NCBI GenBank assembly: GCA_016806645.1
Contig: JACSYO010001640.1
Coordinates: forward strand, 3,174,501 to 3,238,500
Direction of reading: 5' to 3'
DNA: 64,000 nucleotides
Origin: Ophiodon elongatus
Taxonomy: Eukaryota > Chordata > Actinopteri > Perciformes > Hexagrammidae
The number at the start of each line of letters is the position of its first letter. Position 1 is the first letter of the stretch. The notes beneath the pieces are model-generated. The model saw only the letters and a program-made list of their open reading frames with translations. It searched no databases and had not been told where the DNA came from. Below, piece after piece: positions 33,501 to 48,500 of the stretch. The position numbers and the translations under genes were made by a program.

Positions 33501-36500
33501 GTTTTGTTGTCAGTTTTATTGTGTTAACTCTATTGTCAAAACTGTCCATATATAACACTTCACTTACAGACAAGATAATTAAGTATGAACTACATTTTAT
33601 TTTTCGAAACATTTATGTGATTTGACTATGACAAGGTTATTAATGAGGCCTTTAAATAGGTTACAGATCAATATATCACCTTAAATACGCCAGAAGATTG
33701 GAGGTTGCTGGTGACCTCCATCGGAGTGACATCTTCTCTCTTCACTAAAGGCAATATCGAAGGCATCAAGGCACCATCTAGAACTGTAGGAGCAACACCA
33801 AGGAATCCATCTTATTCTTAAAATGTTTGATTTTGCTTTTGCTTTGTGTTCAACTATTCAGAGAAGTGGCAGTCAACTGTGAGATGACAAGCACAGTGTA
33901 TTAAAAATTAACAGCTTTCAAATGGGAGGCAATATTCATGATTACAAAAAGTAGTTAACAGGGAAAATAACCTTTAATTTGTTCATCAAAAGAACAAGTC
34001 TTCACTGGAGAGGGCGCCTCTTTCTTCACAGGAACATCATTCTTTTCTACATGGGGCAAACATCAACAGGTTTGTATCTCTATGAGCTCACACAATTAAA
34101 AATCAATGTAAACATACAGTACAATAATAGCTTGGTTTATTTTGTATCGAGGCGCACTTAGGACATTACAAATACAGAAAGTGCTGATGAAAGAGAGTCC
34201 TGAATGTGGAGGAGCCTAGATTTCTGAGTTCAGACATGGGCTGTTTATTGTGCTCTTGACAGATATCTCTGGTGAGCCAGCTGTGGTGCCAGCCAGTAAA
34301 TATAAAAAGTACTTTGTAAATAATGACCTCGTCATCAAAAATGTACATGTTTTCTAACCAGCTTGTCTCATTAGTTTATCGTAAAAAGAGAAACAGACAT
34401 GAAGAGAAACTTTGTGTGAGTTAGTAAATAAACTGAAACAGGAACAAACCTGAATCTGGAGTGTAGGTAAAGGGCTGAACATCATGGGATCTCCCGGCAT
34501 TCGTCACCACATAGATTCCCACACACACGGGAGAGGTGATGGCTTGGTTCTGGTACGGAGGAACCTTCACTATCAAGTGATTCTAGAGGGGTGATCAAAA
34601 AAATGTCAGCAAAAAAGAATGACTATTACAGTAGGTCTAACTGCACTTATCTCGTATCTTTTGCCCAATGGATACACATTACTGTGACTGCTGGAGGTTG
34701 TAATGTAAATGTGTGTCCTGGATTGGAGGTAGTTTTGATCTGCACAGTGATGACTGCATTCAGTTATGATGATTTGTCTTATAGATTTATGGGGAAATAT
34801 CCAAGGTCTGAGCATAAAACATGCTCATTTTTTATTACACTTTTGGTTGTTCAAATATTTATCAGTAATGCTCATCATGTTGTTCATAACTCTAGGACAT
34901 TCTCACTCAGTGTAACCACATGCGGCCATATCTACAGGGGTAATTGCTGAATCACTCAGTTTAATTCCTTTTTAATTCCACCTATAAACAGCTGGTGGCA
35001 GTAAAGTTTAAAAAAATGTAGCATTGCCTTATAAAAGAGCAGAAAAGAAGACTACTAGCAAACTTTAACAGTGCTCGTTTAAAAAAAGCACTTTCAAATG
35101 TAATGTTAGCTAAAAGTTAGGAAATGCATTCAATACATTTGTTAGGCTTTGCAGATACACAACATGTGCATCAGTCAGAAGCAATGAATGTAAACAAAAC
35201 TCCACAGTGTACATAAAACAAAACACAAAATGACATCAACACAAAAAAAACTACTTTTTAATTAGCTGCAGATGCATCAACTCATCTACTTCTGACCATT
35301 TTGTTTACACGGGCAAAGGTTTAAACTGGACTGTTGAGACACACTCAGTACAGCTTTTGAGACTGAGGGTAATTAGGTCAGAACACAATGAGACTACTTA
35401 AACCTTTGAACCAGCAGCTATTTAAGATGATTACATCTAAAGCCCCATACAAATCTGAAAAGGCTGCTCCTTTCTACTCAGCTGATTAGTAATTGGCATT
35501 AGAGGGATAGTTTTGAATTTTCAAGTGGGGTTTGAGAAACTTATCTATAGTCAGTCAGTAGATGGCGGGCAAAACGCTCCCAGTTTGGAGAAACTGGCAG
35601 GATAACGGCATGGAAACTAAGCAATGAACTTCTGTGGACGGCGGCAGCAGCTAATTGTATTTAAGCCATCTAAAAGACAAAAATCCATGAACGAACACCT
35701 TTAAAACACCAATATCACACAATAAAACAAACAAACCGGCCGAGACAACGGTAGTTTAGTAACTTCAGTGTTCTGAGAGGTAATATTAATGCCTTCTTGT
35801 CGATAGCGGCTTCAGTTCCTCGCTGGAAAAGCCTGTCTGACAGGAAGATAAAGCGCTTAAATATCTTAAATATAGCGTACACTTAAACTGATATTGATCT
35901 TTTTGGTTGGGCCTTTTTCTTTAGGCAGCATTTTTCGGCTTCCCTCGTCCACAGCAGTACATTGCTTTGCTTCTGTGCAGGTACTCCTGTCTGTTTCTCC
36001 AAACTAGGGACGTTCTGACAGCCATCTGCAGTAGGTAATACACTGACTATGGACAAGTACAACCCCGCTTCAAAAAATCCAGCAATCTCTTTAATCATTC
36101 AGTACAAAAATACCACAAGAGCAATCACATTTTACCTGGTGGAACAGCTCCATGTCAATTTCAGCCTCCGCCTTCCACGATTTCTCATCTGGAACAGACA
36201 GATGCAGCATGTTTAATAGAGAATAATTATAATGCATGAACCCAAAATATCCACAGATAATCATATTCTTAAATTCTTTTTATTTCTTACCAGAGACATT
36301 CTCCTGAAATATGACTTTGGTGTCTTTCAGAAAGTTTTTGCCAATGATAAAGACCTCTTCTCCACCTCTCACTGAACAACTGTGTAGTGACTTCTTCAGG
36401 ATTTCAGGCACTCCTGCAGGTTGAGCTGAAAACAGTCATACAGACAAACAGTTTTGATAAGTGCCACTTTTTCAGATTTTCACCAAAACATACCTAGGTT

Positions 36501-39500
36501 TCATAAAAGAAACAAAAGAAGCAGATTGGTTGAAACAAATTTCCACTAAAATTTGATAATGTCTATAATGCCTCAGAGAAATTGATTTGAATGCTAAATG
36601 GTTAAACTACAGAAGGTTTGTGCTGTAAATGGTATTTACAAAATCAGACTAATACTCCACAACAAAGGATTAAACAGCCTCCTACAGCACAATCCACTGT
36701 TGCAACAATCCCACTTGTGGTATGTATTTGTAATATGTTTCCCGACAGCCTGCAATCTAATAACAAATCATTAAAAGACATTTTAATTCCTTCTCAGGCT
36801 TTTTTATAGGCAACCAAATTCAATACTTTTAAAGATTTTTCAAGACCTGCATGTATGCTGACCAAAGACGTGATGTTTTTTTCATACAATAGAAATACTG
36901 GATATGTCTCATAGGCCTCCAAAATTGAGGCCTGAGGCTCAAAACAAGCCCCTGTTTCCGCTTAACACATTTTACGAATCTTTTTCACTTCTCTACGCCA
37001 CACGCACAGATGCCAAGTGGGATTACTATTTTTTGGGGGTTTTGTGGAAAGATACTTCCCGGGATTGCATGCTAACTCTGTGTGAACAATAGAAGTCCAC
37101 ACACACACCACTATTGTTTTGTCCTTTCCTTCTCCCCTATCTCTCTCAAAGCAGTTCTCCCAACTCAACTTACACAGAAACACTCTAATAGCCCTAAGCG
37201 TCTTTCCTGTTTACGAAACCAACCACACCCATCATGCTTTACACATCATCAAATAACACTTGAACCTGAGGGGCTCCTTACACACTGTCACCAAGTGTGG
37301 ACATAAAAAGACAGTCTGCCGACCACAGGCTCGATTAAACCTCAGAAGCAGGATCCCTCATGTTAAAGAGGCGAAAATAGCTCTATTTAAAATGGTAATT
37401 ATTAACTATGTAAATTACAGATTCTGCTTCTTGTAATTCTAGTGAAGCTGGTTTATTATAGTGAAATAAAATACCAGGATTTCTGCATTTACAATAGCGT
37501 TTCCACGGAGTCAAACTCAAGGAGACTGACTTACTACACAAGATTGGGGAAGAGGCAATCTGTAGTATGAGCACTGATCCATCTGGACGGGGGATGTTGA
37601 CCCGAAACACCAGCCGAGCGCGTGTGCTCTTCTTCTTCGATCCTGCCACACCAATACGAGCCTCGACATCGGCATTACGGAGCTTCAAGATCCCAACACA
37701 GTCCACCCTGCACAGAGAGACCATGTTAGCCAGGAAAACTTGCAGTTTAAACAACAACTTTACAGTGTTTGCTAAACTAGCAGCTCCTTGCAACACCAAA
37801 TACTACAATGTGTCATTATAATAAACTTGTTCATACCAGTAATAAAGTATTCAACCATTGTGCAATCTCTTTATTAAGCAATTGGTTTGAATTATCTGTG
37901 AAGTACAACTGGGCACATAAAAGGTGCACTTGTTCCGTTTGGGGTTGACTGTATTAAAATGAAACTTATTGGAGTAATATGTATCACAAAAACAACCCAA
38001 TTTCAATCTAAAAAAAAAGAAGTACATACGCTATTGTCATGTTGGTGCTCAGATCAAGGGACACCTCGATAACAGTTGTGCCATCAATGTCCACCTCTTT
38101 GCAGGCGGTGGTGTTGCGGCCAGTCACCCTGCAAGCTTGATAAAAACCATGAGGCTTGACACGCCCAGTGTCGTTCCCCACAAACACCTGCAAGACCACC
38201 GGCTCATTCACTCCCTCCAGCTGTGTAAGGAAAAACAAAAGAAAAGCCATATATGGATTATAAAACATGTTTTTTATAGATGCTTGCCTACCCGTCCAGC
38301 AGATTCTTTCAGAGTGTTGCCCAAGTGCATTTTGGCATCTTCTCATCGAGCAATTAAGCTTTATACGTGCTGTAATCTTGCCTCGTTTATCAGCACATAT
38401 TTCTGTGCAATTTAGTCGGCCTTTTGAAAGCCAACCTGTGTTTGTTATCTTCTGCTGTTAACTTCTATTTGTAACTTCTATGCTCGTTATTTGTATCTGG
38501 TTGCACATGACAGTGCAAAGAGTAACTGATCAGGTAGAAATCACACCTCTCCGTGCTCTGATTCATCTCCGGATGTCACCTCTTAGCCTACAACTAAGTG
38601 ACCGCATTAATGATCAAACGCTAGACAGCATATCTAGTCTTTCTCAGGAAATATCAAAATATAGTGGGCAGATTGTCACTAAACGTTTGCAGATTCACCA
38701 CACCTCAAAAGTAATGCAGGTGGTTGTCATCTGCAGACATGAAGTATGTCATTCATGCTGGGGATGAAGAGAGCCTGTTCAAATCCTGTTCAACCTTTCT
38801 GACTCAACAGTTAAAAAATCTCTCTCCACATATACAATACAAAATACTATAAAAGAGCAGATATAAAACAAGTACTGGATCAGACCTGGCTTTGAAAAGC
38901 TATCAGTATTACCTGTCCATTTGGGGGGAAATACAACTTGATTTAGGCATCCATACTGAGCATATTATGTCTCTGCAGAAAAAGACTCTTTCCACATTTT
39001 GACCTTAACTCTTCCACCTCAAACATATTTGACTTCTTTTTGCCCCACTGTACCTACGGCTCGAAGAAATAGCAAATCTAAAACACTCTAACCTCTAACA
39101 AAAACCCAATCATTAACTTAACCTTAAACATGGGCACACTATGGCAGAAAAGTCAAAACATTTACAACAGAGTTCATTAAAGAGGCTGTGTCAGGGTTTA
39201 AACAGTTACCTTTACAGTGGGAAAGCCCTGCTGAGTGCGGTCCTTCACTGACCCTCTGCTGCCTTCAGTCAGATAGCGGGCTCGGTGCTGAGTCTCTGGC
39301 TGGATGAGGATCTTTACCTCCTTCCCCTCACTCTTCTGTGGGAATTGCATCGAAAGAATTCCTCCTTTCTGGATCGTTGTCTGAGGATCATTAGAGCTGC
39401 TACAAAGACCGGTTTGACAGAGACACCAGCAGATTACTTCTAATTCTAACATTTTATAGCAATTTTATTTTAGTTGGTACAACCTAGCTGGCATCTTCTG

Positions 39501-42500
39501 GTATTGTGGTGGAAATAGCACTGAATGTCTGGAACTTGCTTTAACGGATTATGACTTTGTCCTTATTTATTCAGAGTCCCCCCTTTCCCTCCATCCACCG
39601 TGATGCTCTGAGCAATGCAAAGTTAACAGGCCCTCCATCAACCAAGCATATTCTATCCCCTGCTCTTAAAGCGTTCAGAGTTGTCTGTTTATTTAATCTG
39701 CTCTGCTTATCCTAGGTCTTTCATAGAGGCTCTGTGATTCACTGTGGCTGACCATTGTTTGTACTTCAGTATTCCGCCCCTCCCTCCCCTCTGATCTAAC
39801 CGCTCTTCTTCAGTCAAAGCATGATGGGAAATTCAGAGCCAGACTAATTTGTTGAAAACTACACCTGTTGTGCAATGTGTTATTTCCTAACAATACCTAT
39901 TCAGACAGGATGAGTGCCATATGAGTACGCACAAGGACTTTTCAGACAATGGTAACACAGAATTAAATACCTATTTAACAAGTGTGCAACTACCACTGGG
40001 TAAATATTAAATTAATAATAAGTAAATTAACTTCTCAGTAAAAGAAACTTCCTACAATAAGTGGGATCGTTGTTTTGGGTGACAGATTACAGGAAAAACA
40101 TCAGTGAATGAGTAAATCAAAAGAACAAATGCAGATGCCTCCATACGGGGCACCAGGCTTCATTGAATGGTTCGATGAGTGTGAGTATATAGACCTTTGC
40201 ATTGCCATTCTGTTGCTAGGGCAACAGCTTTCTTCATGTCAGCTACTGCATTAACAAACATTGAAACGGGAAATACAAAGTCGCCCATTTCGAGGTTTAA
40301 GTTGTCAAATTGAAAAAGGTCGACATATACACTTTTAACTGACTTCAAAAACATCAAATCCTCACATCTGAGAAGCTGGAACCACAAAATGTTAGGCACT
40401 TTTGTTTTAAAAATTACAAACAATTAATGAATGAATTGTTTCTCAAACGACTAATCGATTAATTAACTAATGGTTGCAGCTCTAGAAAATGTTTTTGGAA
40501 GAAAGTCTCCAGTAGAACTTCAAAGACTTTGACCTGGAAGCTTGTGGTGGTCTCACATTTTATCTTAAGACACATAATGTTACCCTCTTTTGACAACTTT
40601 CTGAGATGTAGAGGAGAATAACTTGGACATTAGGATCCAACAAGTCAAACTCAGTTGTATTTCACAATAAATATATTTACAGGTGAGTACAAACCTTCCT
40701 TTGGATCCAGTCTTGTTGTCAGAGCCAAGCTGTGACAGGACAAAGTGTGGGCCTTTGGCACTGTCTGCATCAAACACGTCCATGCTGGCTTCCCCGCGTC
40801 CTGCAGACTTCGGGCCAGGCCTCTGACGAGGTGTACGTTTTCGGGACTTTCGTGGCACCTCTGTGTTGTCATTGTAAGAGACAGAGCTCATGATGCTGAA
40901 GTTGGAGAGAGAGTCTTCCATCCAGATGCTGTTACTCTGCTCTGAGTCCAGGGATGTTTCATCCTGGCAAGACATCAGGCTGTCATCCAACAGGTCTTGT
41001 GGCGGTGGAGAGATGTTCAGCACAGTGCGGCGCTTAGATGGGGTCATCTGATGATGTGGCTGGGCCTCCTGGGATGTTACGCCTCTTACTCCTCCAAGCT
41101 CCCCGCTACTCCTGCAGTTACCACCACCGCTGCCGCTACCATTGCCACCTTCTGCTCCGACAACCTCTGGAACCACTCGGCTGCTCCTGGCGTCCTCCGG
41201 GTCAACAATGCCGCCGTGGACTGGGTTCTGGTCGGTGGCTGAAGCACTGGAATGCATGGTGGGGCTGGAAGAGGTGGAAAAAGCACTCCGGGGGCCTTCC
41301 ATGGTCATAGAGGAGGACATGGCATCTACAGTGCAAATAATTAGACAGTGAATAAAGGCCTCTCAACCAGTGTTGGCTAGCAGTCCCATTTAAGCAGCAA
41401 AATTTATTTATGATAGTTTATTTTTGCTTTTGGTTAGCTTTTTTTTATTTATTTTTTTATCCAATTAAAATTTCCCCCTTTTCATTGGATCTTAAGTGTG
41501 TGTGTCTGTGGTGCTGATGATATCTGAGGATTTGTAAATGTACAATATAGGTGTGGCTAAAAAGGGGCCAAAGAAGAGATGCGAGGTGAGCAGTCCCCCT
41601 AATTTAAAAAAAAAAAAAAAAAAAAACATTAAATAAGGCCTAAAAATGCTTGTGAATAAAAAAAAAATAATTCATTCATTTATCATTATTATTAGCGTTT
41701 TGTTCATGTTCAACTGCAAAAATGGCCAAAATTATGTAATGGAAAGGGAAGTTCAAAACACTAATATGTACAATATGATACATGCCAATTATTGGAGCTT
41801 TTACTTTCAATTTTTTATTTATTTTTTGCTACAGATGTTAATTTCGTTGGGACTGAACGTAGCCACAGAGACAAAATAAACAAGCTTCTGACCTATGAAG
41901 CAGAGAACTGCAGACCATTTTATATGCAGACACTCCCTGCTTCAGAGGGAACTTCCTGGAATATAAAAATGAGACAGCGAATGAGCAATAAGAGCTGAGC
42001 AGTAAAAATGTATTCAGATTTTTTAGAAGGAATAATAACACAGGTTATTTTGTTTGTCAAAAAATGTTGCTCCAGCATGCTGACATACACTGTAATTTCA
42101 AAAGCATTCAAATAGTTACAATGAACTAGATGAAGAGTGGGGAAAAGTCTGGTTAAGTTGCAGATGGTAAAAAGGAGTTAAACCGCTGTTGACATTCTGG
42201 ATTGTGTGGTGACTCGTTAGTTTGCAAGACACACAGTCAGAAAGAAAAAGAGGCACATACACAGTATGGAGGTCGTGTCATTTTGAGCAAGTATCAAAAC
42301 ACAAACACAGACAGTATATTATGATCACAAGCCTAAAACATACAATAGAAACCCAAATGTATGACCAAATACTGTCAGATGTCTAATGCTATTACAGATG
42401 TTGAGAGGTGGGTTATGAGTGTTTCCACTCCATTATACTCTTTAGTATAGTAAATATTATACTCCTATATAGGATTTTAAAATAGTGCTGTAAATAAAAA

Positions 42501-45500
42501 TAAAAATATTATATTACTGTTCTGCTGAACACTGGAATTAAGTATGAAGTCAGTTTAAAGCTGGAATGCATAACTTTTGTCTCCCCCCTCTGGAGTACAT
42601 CTAATGTGGGAGAGACCAGGAGCAGCAGCTAGGAGAATGGCGGCCGCTATGGAGAAAAATCGAGAGTAGATGCTCCAGAAAAAAAAATTGCATTCAAAGG
42701 AAGGATTAAAAAAAGATTTTTTTTAAAGCATGGGGAGACTTGAGGAGAGCAGTCCTGTGGTCGGGGGAGATGCATGCTCACCTGCAGGCATACGTGCACC
42801 AGCGAGGGAAAGTCACCATAGACACCACATCTCCGGTGTAATGCGAAATACAGAGCGCCCTCTCTGGTGGCAATAGGCTTAATCGGCATTGTGTGAACTC
42901 CTTTGGCAACGGACGTTCATTAATATGTAAAAGTCCCGCACTCCAGCTTTAAAGAAACTTCTTTTTTAAACAAAAAATAAAAGCCAGTTAATGTTATTGG
43001 CAGTTTTCAATCAAACTTACAGTTTCATGTAAAGTAAAATAAAATTCACCTTCCTCCTCTTACGGGCACATTTTTTTGCACCAGGTCAGAGCGCTGCAAG
43101 TGGCTGTAATGGAGCCAGTCCAGGAATTTACTGAAACTCTTGATAGCTTTTTGGAAATTTTAAGACAAGGATTGGGAAAATTAACATTTTTAAATAGTTC
43201 TGAATGCTTGAGACAAAAAGCCACACAGCTATATTTTGGAACATTATCTGTTCACTATTAATTTCTTTGGACTAAATGTATTGCTTTTGTGACTTGCAGA
43301 CATCATCAGACCCCAGAAGGAGAAAGGAAACCATAAATGTAAGTATGTGAAATCAGTGACGCAGGTGTGGTGCTTTTTAAAATGGTAGATCTAATCCACT
43401 GCCCTTAACATTTCATATTTTTCTTTAATTATTTGCCAGTTATTTGCTAATTGTTGTCAATGTTTTGTTTTTGAACAACACTATGTATCAAGAGAATGCA
43501 CAATGAAAATGTGAAGGATCAAAGGAAAAGCCTCACAGAAACATAAACTTTGATTTCTTTAAATATGCTCTAAACCTGTACACACGTGGACAAAATTGTT
43601 GGTACCCTTCCATTAAAGAAAGAAAAACCCACAATGCTCACTGAAATAACTTGAAACTGACAAAAGTAATAATAAATAAAAAATTACTGAAAATTAACTA
43701 ATGAAAATCAGACATTGCTTTTGAATTATGGTTCAATAGATTAATTTTAAAAAACAAACTAATGAAAATGGCCTGTACAAAAATAATGGTAAATGCCTAT
43801 TTAAAAGGGTGAAAAGTAGTCCCTGTGCTGTTTGGTCTCATGGTGTGTACCACACTGAACATGGACCACAGAAAGCTGAGGAGAGAGTCGTCTCAGGAGA
43901 TTAGAAGGAACATTATAGACAAGCATGTTAAAGGTGAAGGCTATGAGACCATCTCCAAGCAGCTTGATGTCCCTGTGACTACAGCTGCACATATTATTCA
44001 GAAGGCCCACGGGACTGTAGCCAGCCTCCCTGGACGTGGTCGCAAGAGGAATATTGATGACAAATTGAAGAGACGGATAATACAAATAGTAACCAAAGAG
44101 CCCAGAACAACTTCCAAAGAGATTAGAGGTGAACTCCAAGGTCAAGGTCCATCAGTATCAGATCGCACCATACGTCGCTGTTTGAGCCAAAGTGGATGAC
44201 CGAGGAGGACACCACTGTTGAAAGCGAATCATAAAAAAGCGAGACTGGAATTTGCCAAAAGGCATATTGATAAGCCACAAAGCTTCTGGGAGAATGCCCT
44301 TTGGACAGATGAGACAGAACTGGAGCTTTTTGGCAAGTCACATCAGCTCTATGTTCACAGAGGCAAAAATGAAGCATCCAAAGAAAAGAACACTGTACCT
44401 ACTGTGAAACATGGAGGAGGCTCGGTTATGTTCTGGGGCTGCTTTGCTGCATCTGGCACAGGGTGTCTTGAATATGTGCAGGTATAATGAAATCTCAAGA
44501 CTATCAAGGCATTCTGGAGCAAAATGCGCTGCCCAGTGTCAGAAAGCTTGGTCTCAGTCGCAGGTCACGGGTCCTCTAACAGGATAATGGCCCAAAACAC
44601 AGCTAAAAACACCCAAGAATGGCTAACAGCAAAACATTGGACTATTCTGAAGTGGCCTTCTGTGAGCCCTGATCTAAATCCTATTGAACATCTGTGGAAG
44701 GATGAAACATGCAGTCCGGAGAAGGCACCCTTCAAACAAAAGCAATGTCTGATTTTCATTTGTTAATTTTCAGTACATTTTTATTTATTATTACTTTTGT
44801 TTCAAGTTATTTCAGTGAGCATTGTGGGTTTTTCTTTCTTTAATGGAAGGGTACCAACAATTTTGCCACGTGTGTATGTCCTCTGTTCTTTATGCACTCA
44901 TTATGTTTTGTTTAATGTCAGAATAAAAATGTAAACTGCTCAGTTTAGTGAAACGTTCAACGTTTTCAGATGACTAGTAAAAGATCTGTTGAAATTATAT
45001 ACTGTCTTATTGTGACACATCCAACAAAACATCTGTGGTTCTTTTAAAATGCACCAAACCAAAATGTTTTAAACATTGTGAGTGACCCGTGGCCATCTGA
45101 CCACACTGAAAACATAATGATGAAGACGTTATTCATTTCTAAAACAACTCTTTGCTAGAGTGTGAGTTCAACAAGCTCATCAACCACAAATTGTAAATAT
45201 TGTAATTTTAAATTTCTGGACTTCTGAGTTTCTCTGCAAATTTGATTTTCTCATGTGAACAAAAGCTCCACCTTGAAAGTGGAAAATGGTCAACAGGATG
45301 ATTATAGCCACTCAAAGCTTCCTAATTCGCTCAAAAAGTGAGGAAAAAAACCCACTATATATAAATAATACACTCCGTTGCTGGGTTCTGTGTACGGTTT
45401 AAACCATTTATCTATTTTATAGTCTGTATCACAAAGGAAAAAGGCAGAGAGGTCTGTACTATCTAACCCTGCGATACATGACCCATATTTCAACACTTTG

Positions 45501-48500
45501 TTGCTGCAAGACACCGCAACATATGGCAGATCACAATCCTCTCGACCAAATATTTTACAAGCAGGTACAGATGGATTAACTCCAATGATGTAACTTCCCT
45601 TTTAAGCAATTGTTTGTTTTTTTGGGTTTGTTTTTTTACCAACGTGAGGATCACAGAGCAGCAGGATGGTTGTCTGACATGCTTTCCTGTCGGTTGCAAA
45701 TGTTTGTTTGCCAACAGGTACTGACTGTTAACATGTGTTTCGTGTTTTTTGAGGTGGAGTATAATCATCACAGAGGCGAAATAAAGATAAAAGGAGCATG
45801 ATCCTACCTGATGCTAGAGCAGCTGTAGGGGGAGGCCCTGCCTCTCCGCCGCTCTTTTGACTCATGACTTTTGGGATCTTCTGAGTGGAGGAAGGCAGCT
45901 GTAGCTCTCTGGGAAGAAGGTCATACGCTGACTCTGTTCAGAGAGGCGGGAACAAATGAAAGAGATGATCAGGTGACGTGTTAACAGGAACTCCCCAACT
46001 TTTGTATGTCAAATGAGAATCATTATTTAAACTTGACAGCTTAATGACCAACTTGTTGTGGACGTGAAACAGAATACTTTTTTCATACAATTTCTCTATT
46101 TAATATGATTTCCCGTTGATGTCGTCATCACAGTGTTACGCGCCGCGGGGTACAGCACAACTCTTACGCAATCTTAAGAACCTCCCTCGTTGGCAACAAA
46201 CCTGATAAATGACAAGGAAATACTAATGATATAAAACTTGATATATTGTAACAATGCTGAATAATTTCAGCCTCAGTTCTGATGCTTAACAGGTTTCATC
46301 TCTTTGTTACTGCAAAACTCTGCCGAAGGCTACACATGAAAGAATCACTGTTCCCTGTCTTCTCCAAGATGGTGCCAAATATGTAAGAAAACAAGAGCCC
46401 AGTGCACGGTTTGTCAATAGACTCTGATATTAGAGTAGGTATAAATGTATTTCTAGTGGATATAAATATATTTACTAGTTAACTGAACAGGGTGTAGCAT
46501 TTAGGATGATTTATTGGAAGAAATGGAAAATAATATTCCTAACTATGTTTTCATTAGCGTTTAATCACCTGACACTAAGGATCATTGTGTTTTCGTTAGC
46601 TTAGAATGAGTCCTTTACATCTACATAGGGAACAGGTCCTATTCACATGGTGCTACAATAGCCCAGAATGGACAAACCAAACACTGGTCCTATGGGGCCT
46701 TCTGCGTTTTTACCCCACCTAAAGGCCACCGTAGGTTCTCTTCACGCTTGGAAAGGTGAGGATGTGAGTGGAGGGATATTCAATTTATTGCAATCTGCAA
46801 CCTCACTACTAGATGCCACTAAATTCTACAAACCAGTCCTTTAAAATGACAATGACCTTCTGCCTGATGATAGTCCGAAAAGAGAGCGCCACCGATTTAG
46901 CATTGCACCGTGAACAGTAAAATTGGAGCAAAATCGATGCATCAGAAACACAGATATTTGGCTCTTATTATTTCTCAGTTTGTACATCCTCGATTCCTTT
47001 CCTCACCTCCTCTCCTCGCGTCTTAGTTCTTTCCCACCTGAGATGCGAGCAGAGGAGGCGAGGGAGGCATATGATCTTTATGATGTCCTCCTACAAGATT
47101 GTCCATTTCTTTGAAGCTAAAATGGTAACTCTGGTCTCCCGAGTACACATTGAGGATGACCAAACCAAATGAAAAAAAAAACAACACAAAACGACGAAAC
47201 TATTGAGGTCAAAGCAAAAGCTGTAGCATACTAAAAAAACATCACATCTCATTACAAACACGCTGCAGGGTCGTACAAAGCCTTTTTCTCTCCTCTCTGT
47301 GCCTCCCTCGGGCCCAGCAGGACATGGGGAGGGGAGAAAGCCTTGGGTCAACAGCATGACAACACTTTTACTAGCAGCCCGATTCATCATCCAAATATTA
47401 TGGTATGAACTTAGAGCGGCCATTACAGTCGCCTGACTCTCTTCTCTGCCAACTGCCAGCTTTAATTACTTGCAGCTGAGTCCCAGGGTTCGGTGTGTAT
47501 ATCAGATACTTAACCCTCCCATTGTTACCACTCGCTGTGTACAATAGACAAACCTGGGACATACTGAAACCAGCCCATGCCTCTTCATTCCAAAAGCCCT
47601 CCAGTCTCCTACAGCTCGCTTTAGAAGAGCAGGGAATGCTGGTTCCCAGAAAGGGAGCTTAAATCTGGACTCAGCAAACTCATATAACTCACACTGAACC
47701 ACACATACACACAGGACTCTAGTGTGGTTTTGCTAGTTATTTGCTAAGTTCTCCAAACAAAATCACAGACACACATGCATGCACATGCACACAAACGCCC
47801 CCCCACCACCTCCACAAAAACACTTTCTCTGCCCCTGCATTTACACTTTAACTCAACAGTCTTCTTGGGGCTCACTGACTAACTGCACATGCAGCAACAT
47901 GTGCTCTGAGTGAGCAGCACTTCCAGTAAACAGATTGCCAACCGCACAGACAGAAAATATGTACTCTTCTCTCGGAGCAGTGGTCTCGAATCACTGGCTG
48001 GCCTGTTCAAAGTGTTTCCACAGTCTCTTGACATTTTCAAATTGCGGTATATGCGTTTCTTCGTAAGCAGACAGAGTGCTATTCTTTATTACAGGTGGCA
48101 GAACACTGCCCCTTTCACACAAGTGAAGATTTAAAAACTGAAAAGGTCAGCCTCGTTAGCTGGGAAATAAACTTACACACCACGTGGTGTTTTGATTTTA
48201 ACTTAAGACTGCAGTCATGTTGTGCAGACCACTGAGGAAAACCTTTCATTTCCTTTCTGTCTGTGATCGTCACAATAACAGATTAAAGCCTGACCAAAAA
48301 TATTCACATTGACAGACACCATGCTCATGTAGTCAGTTTTAATCAGGCCTACTCATGCTAATATTGCTTTTTGATGAATAACAACGGAGTTGAAATGTGT
48401 CTATCCTCATCAACCGTTTCACAAATTTAGTGTCCACTCATGTTGAATGTAAACCGAAGGACAAACAAACCACAGACTCTTCAAATCAACGTTTCACATC

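Noticed and set aside
38480..38767. 95-codon plus-strand open frame in an nfat5 intron
   Set aside because: No recognisable domain, promoter or splice context; it looks like a chance open frame.
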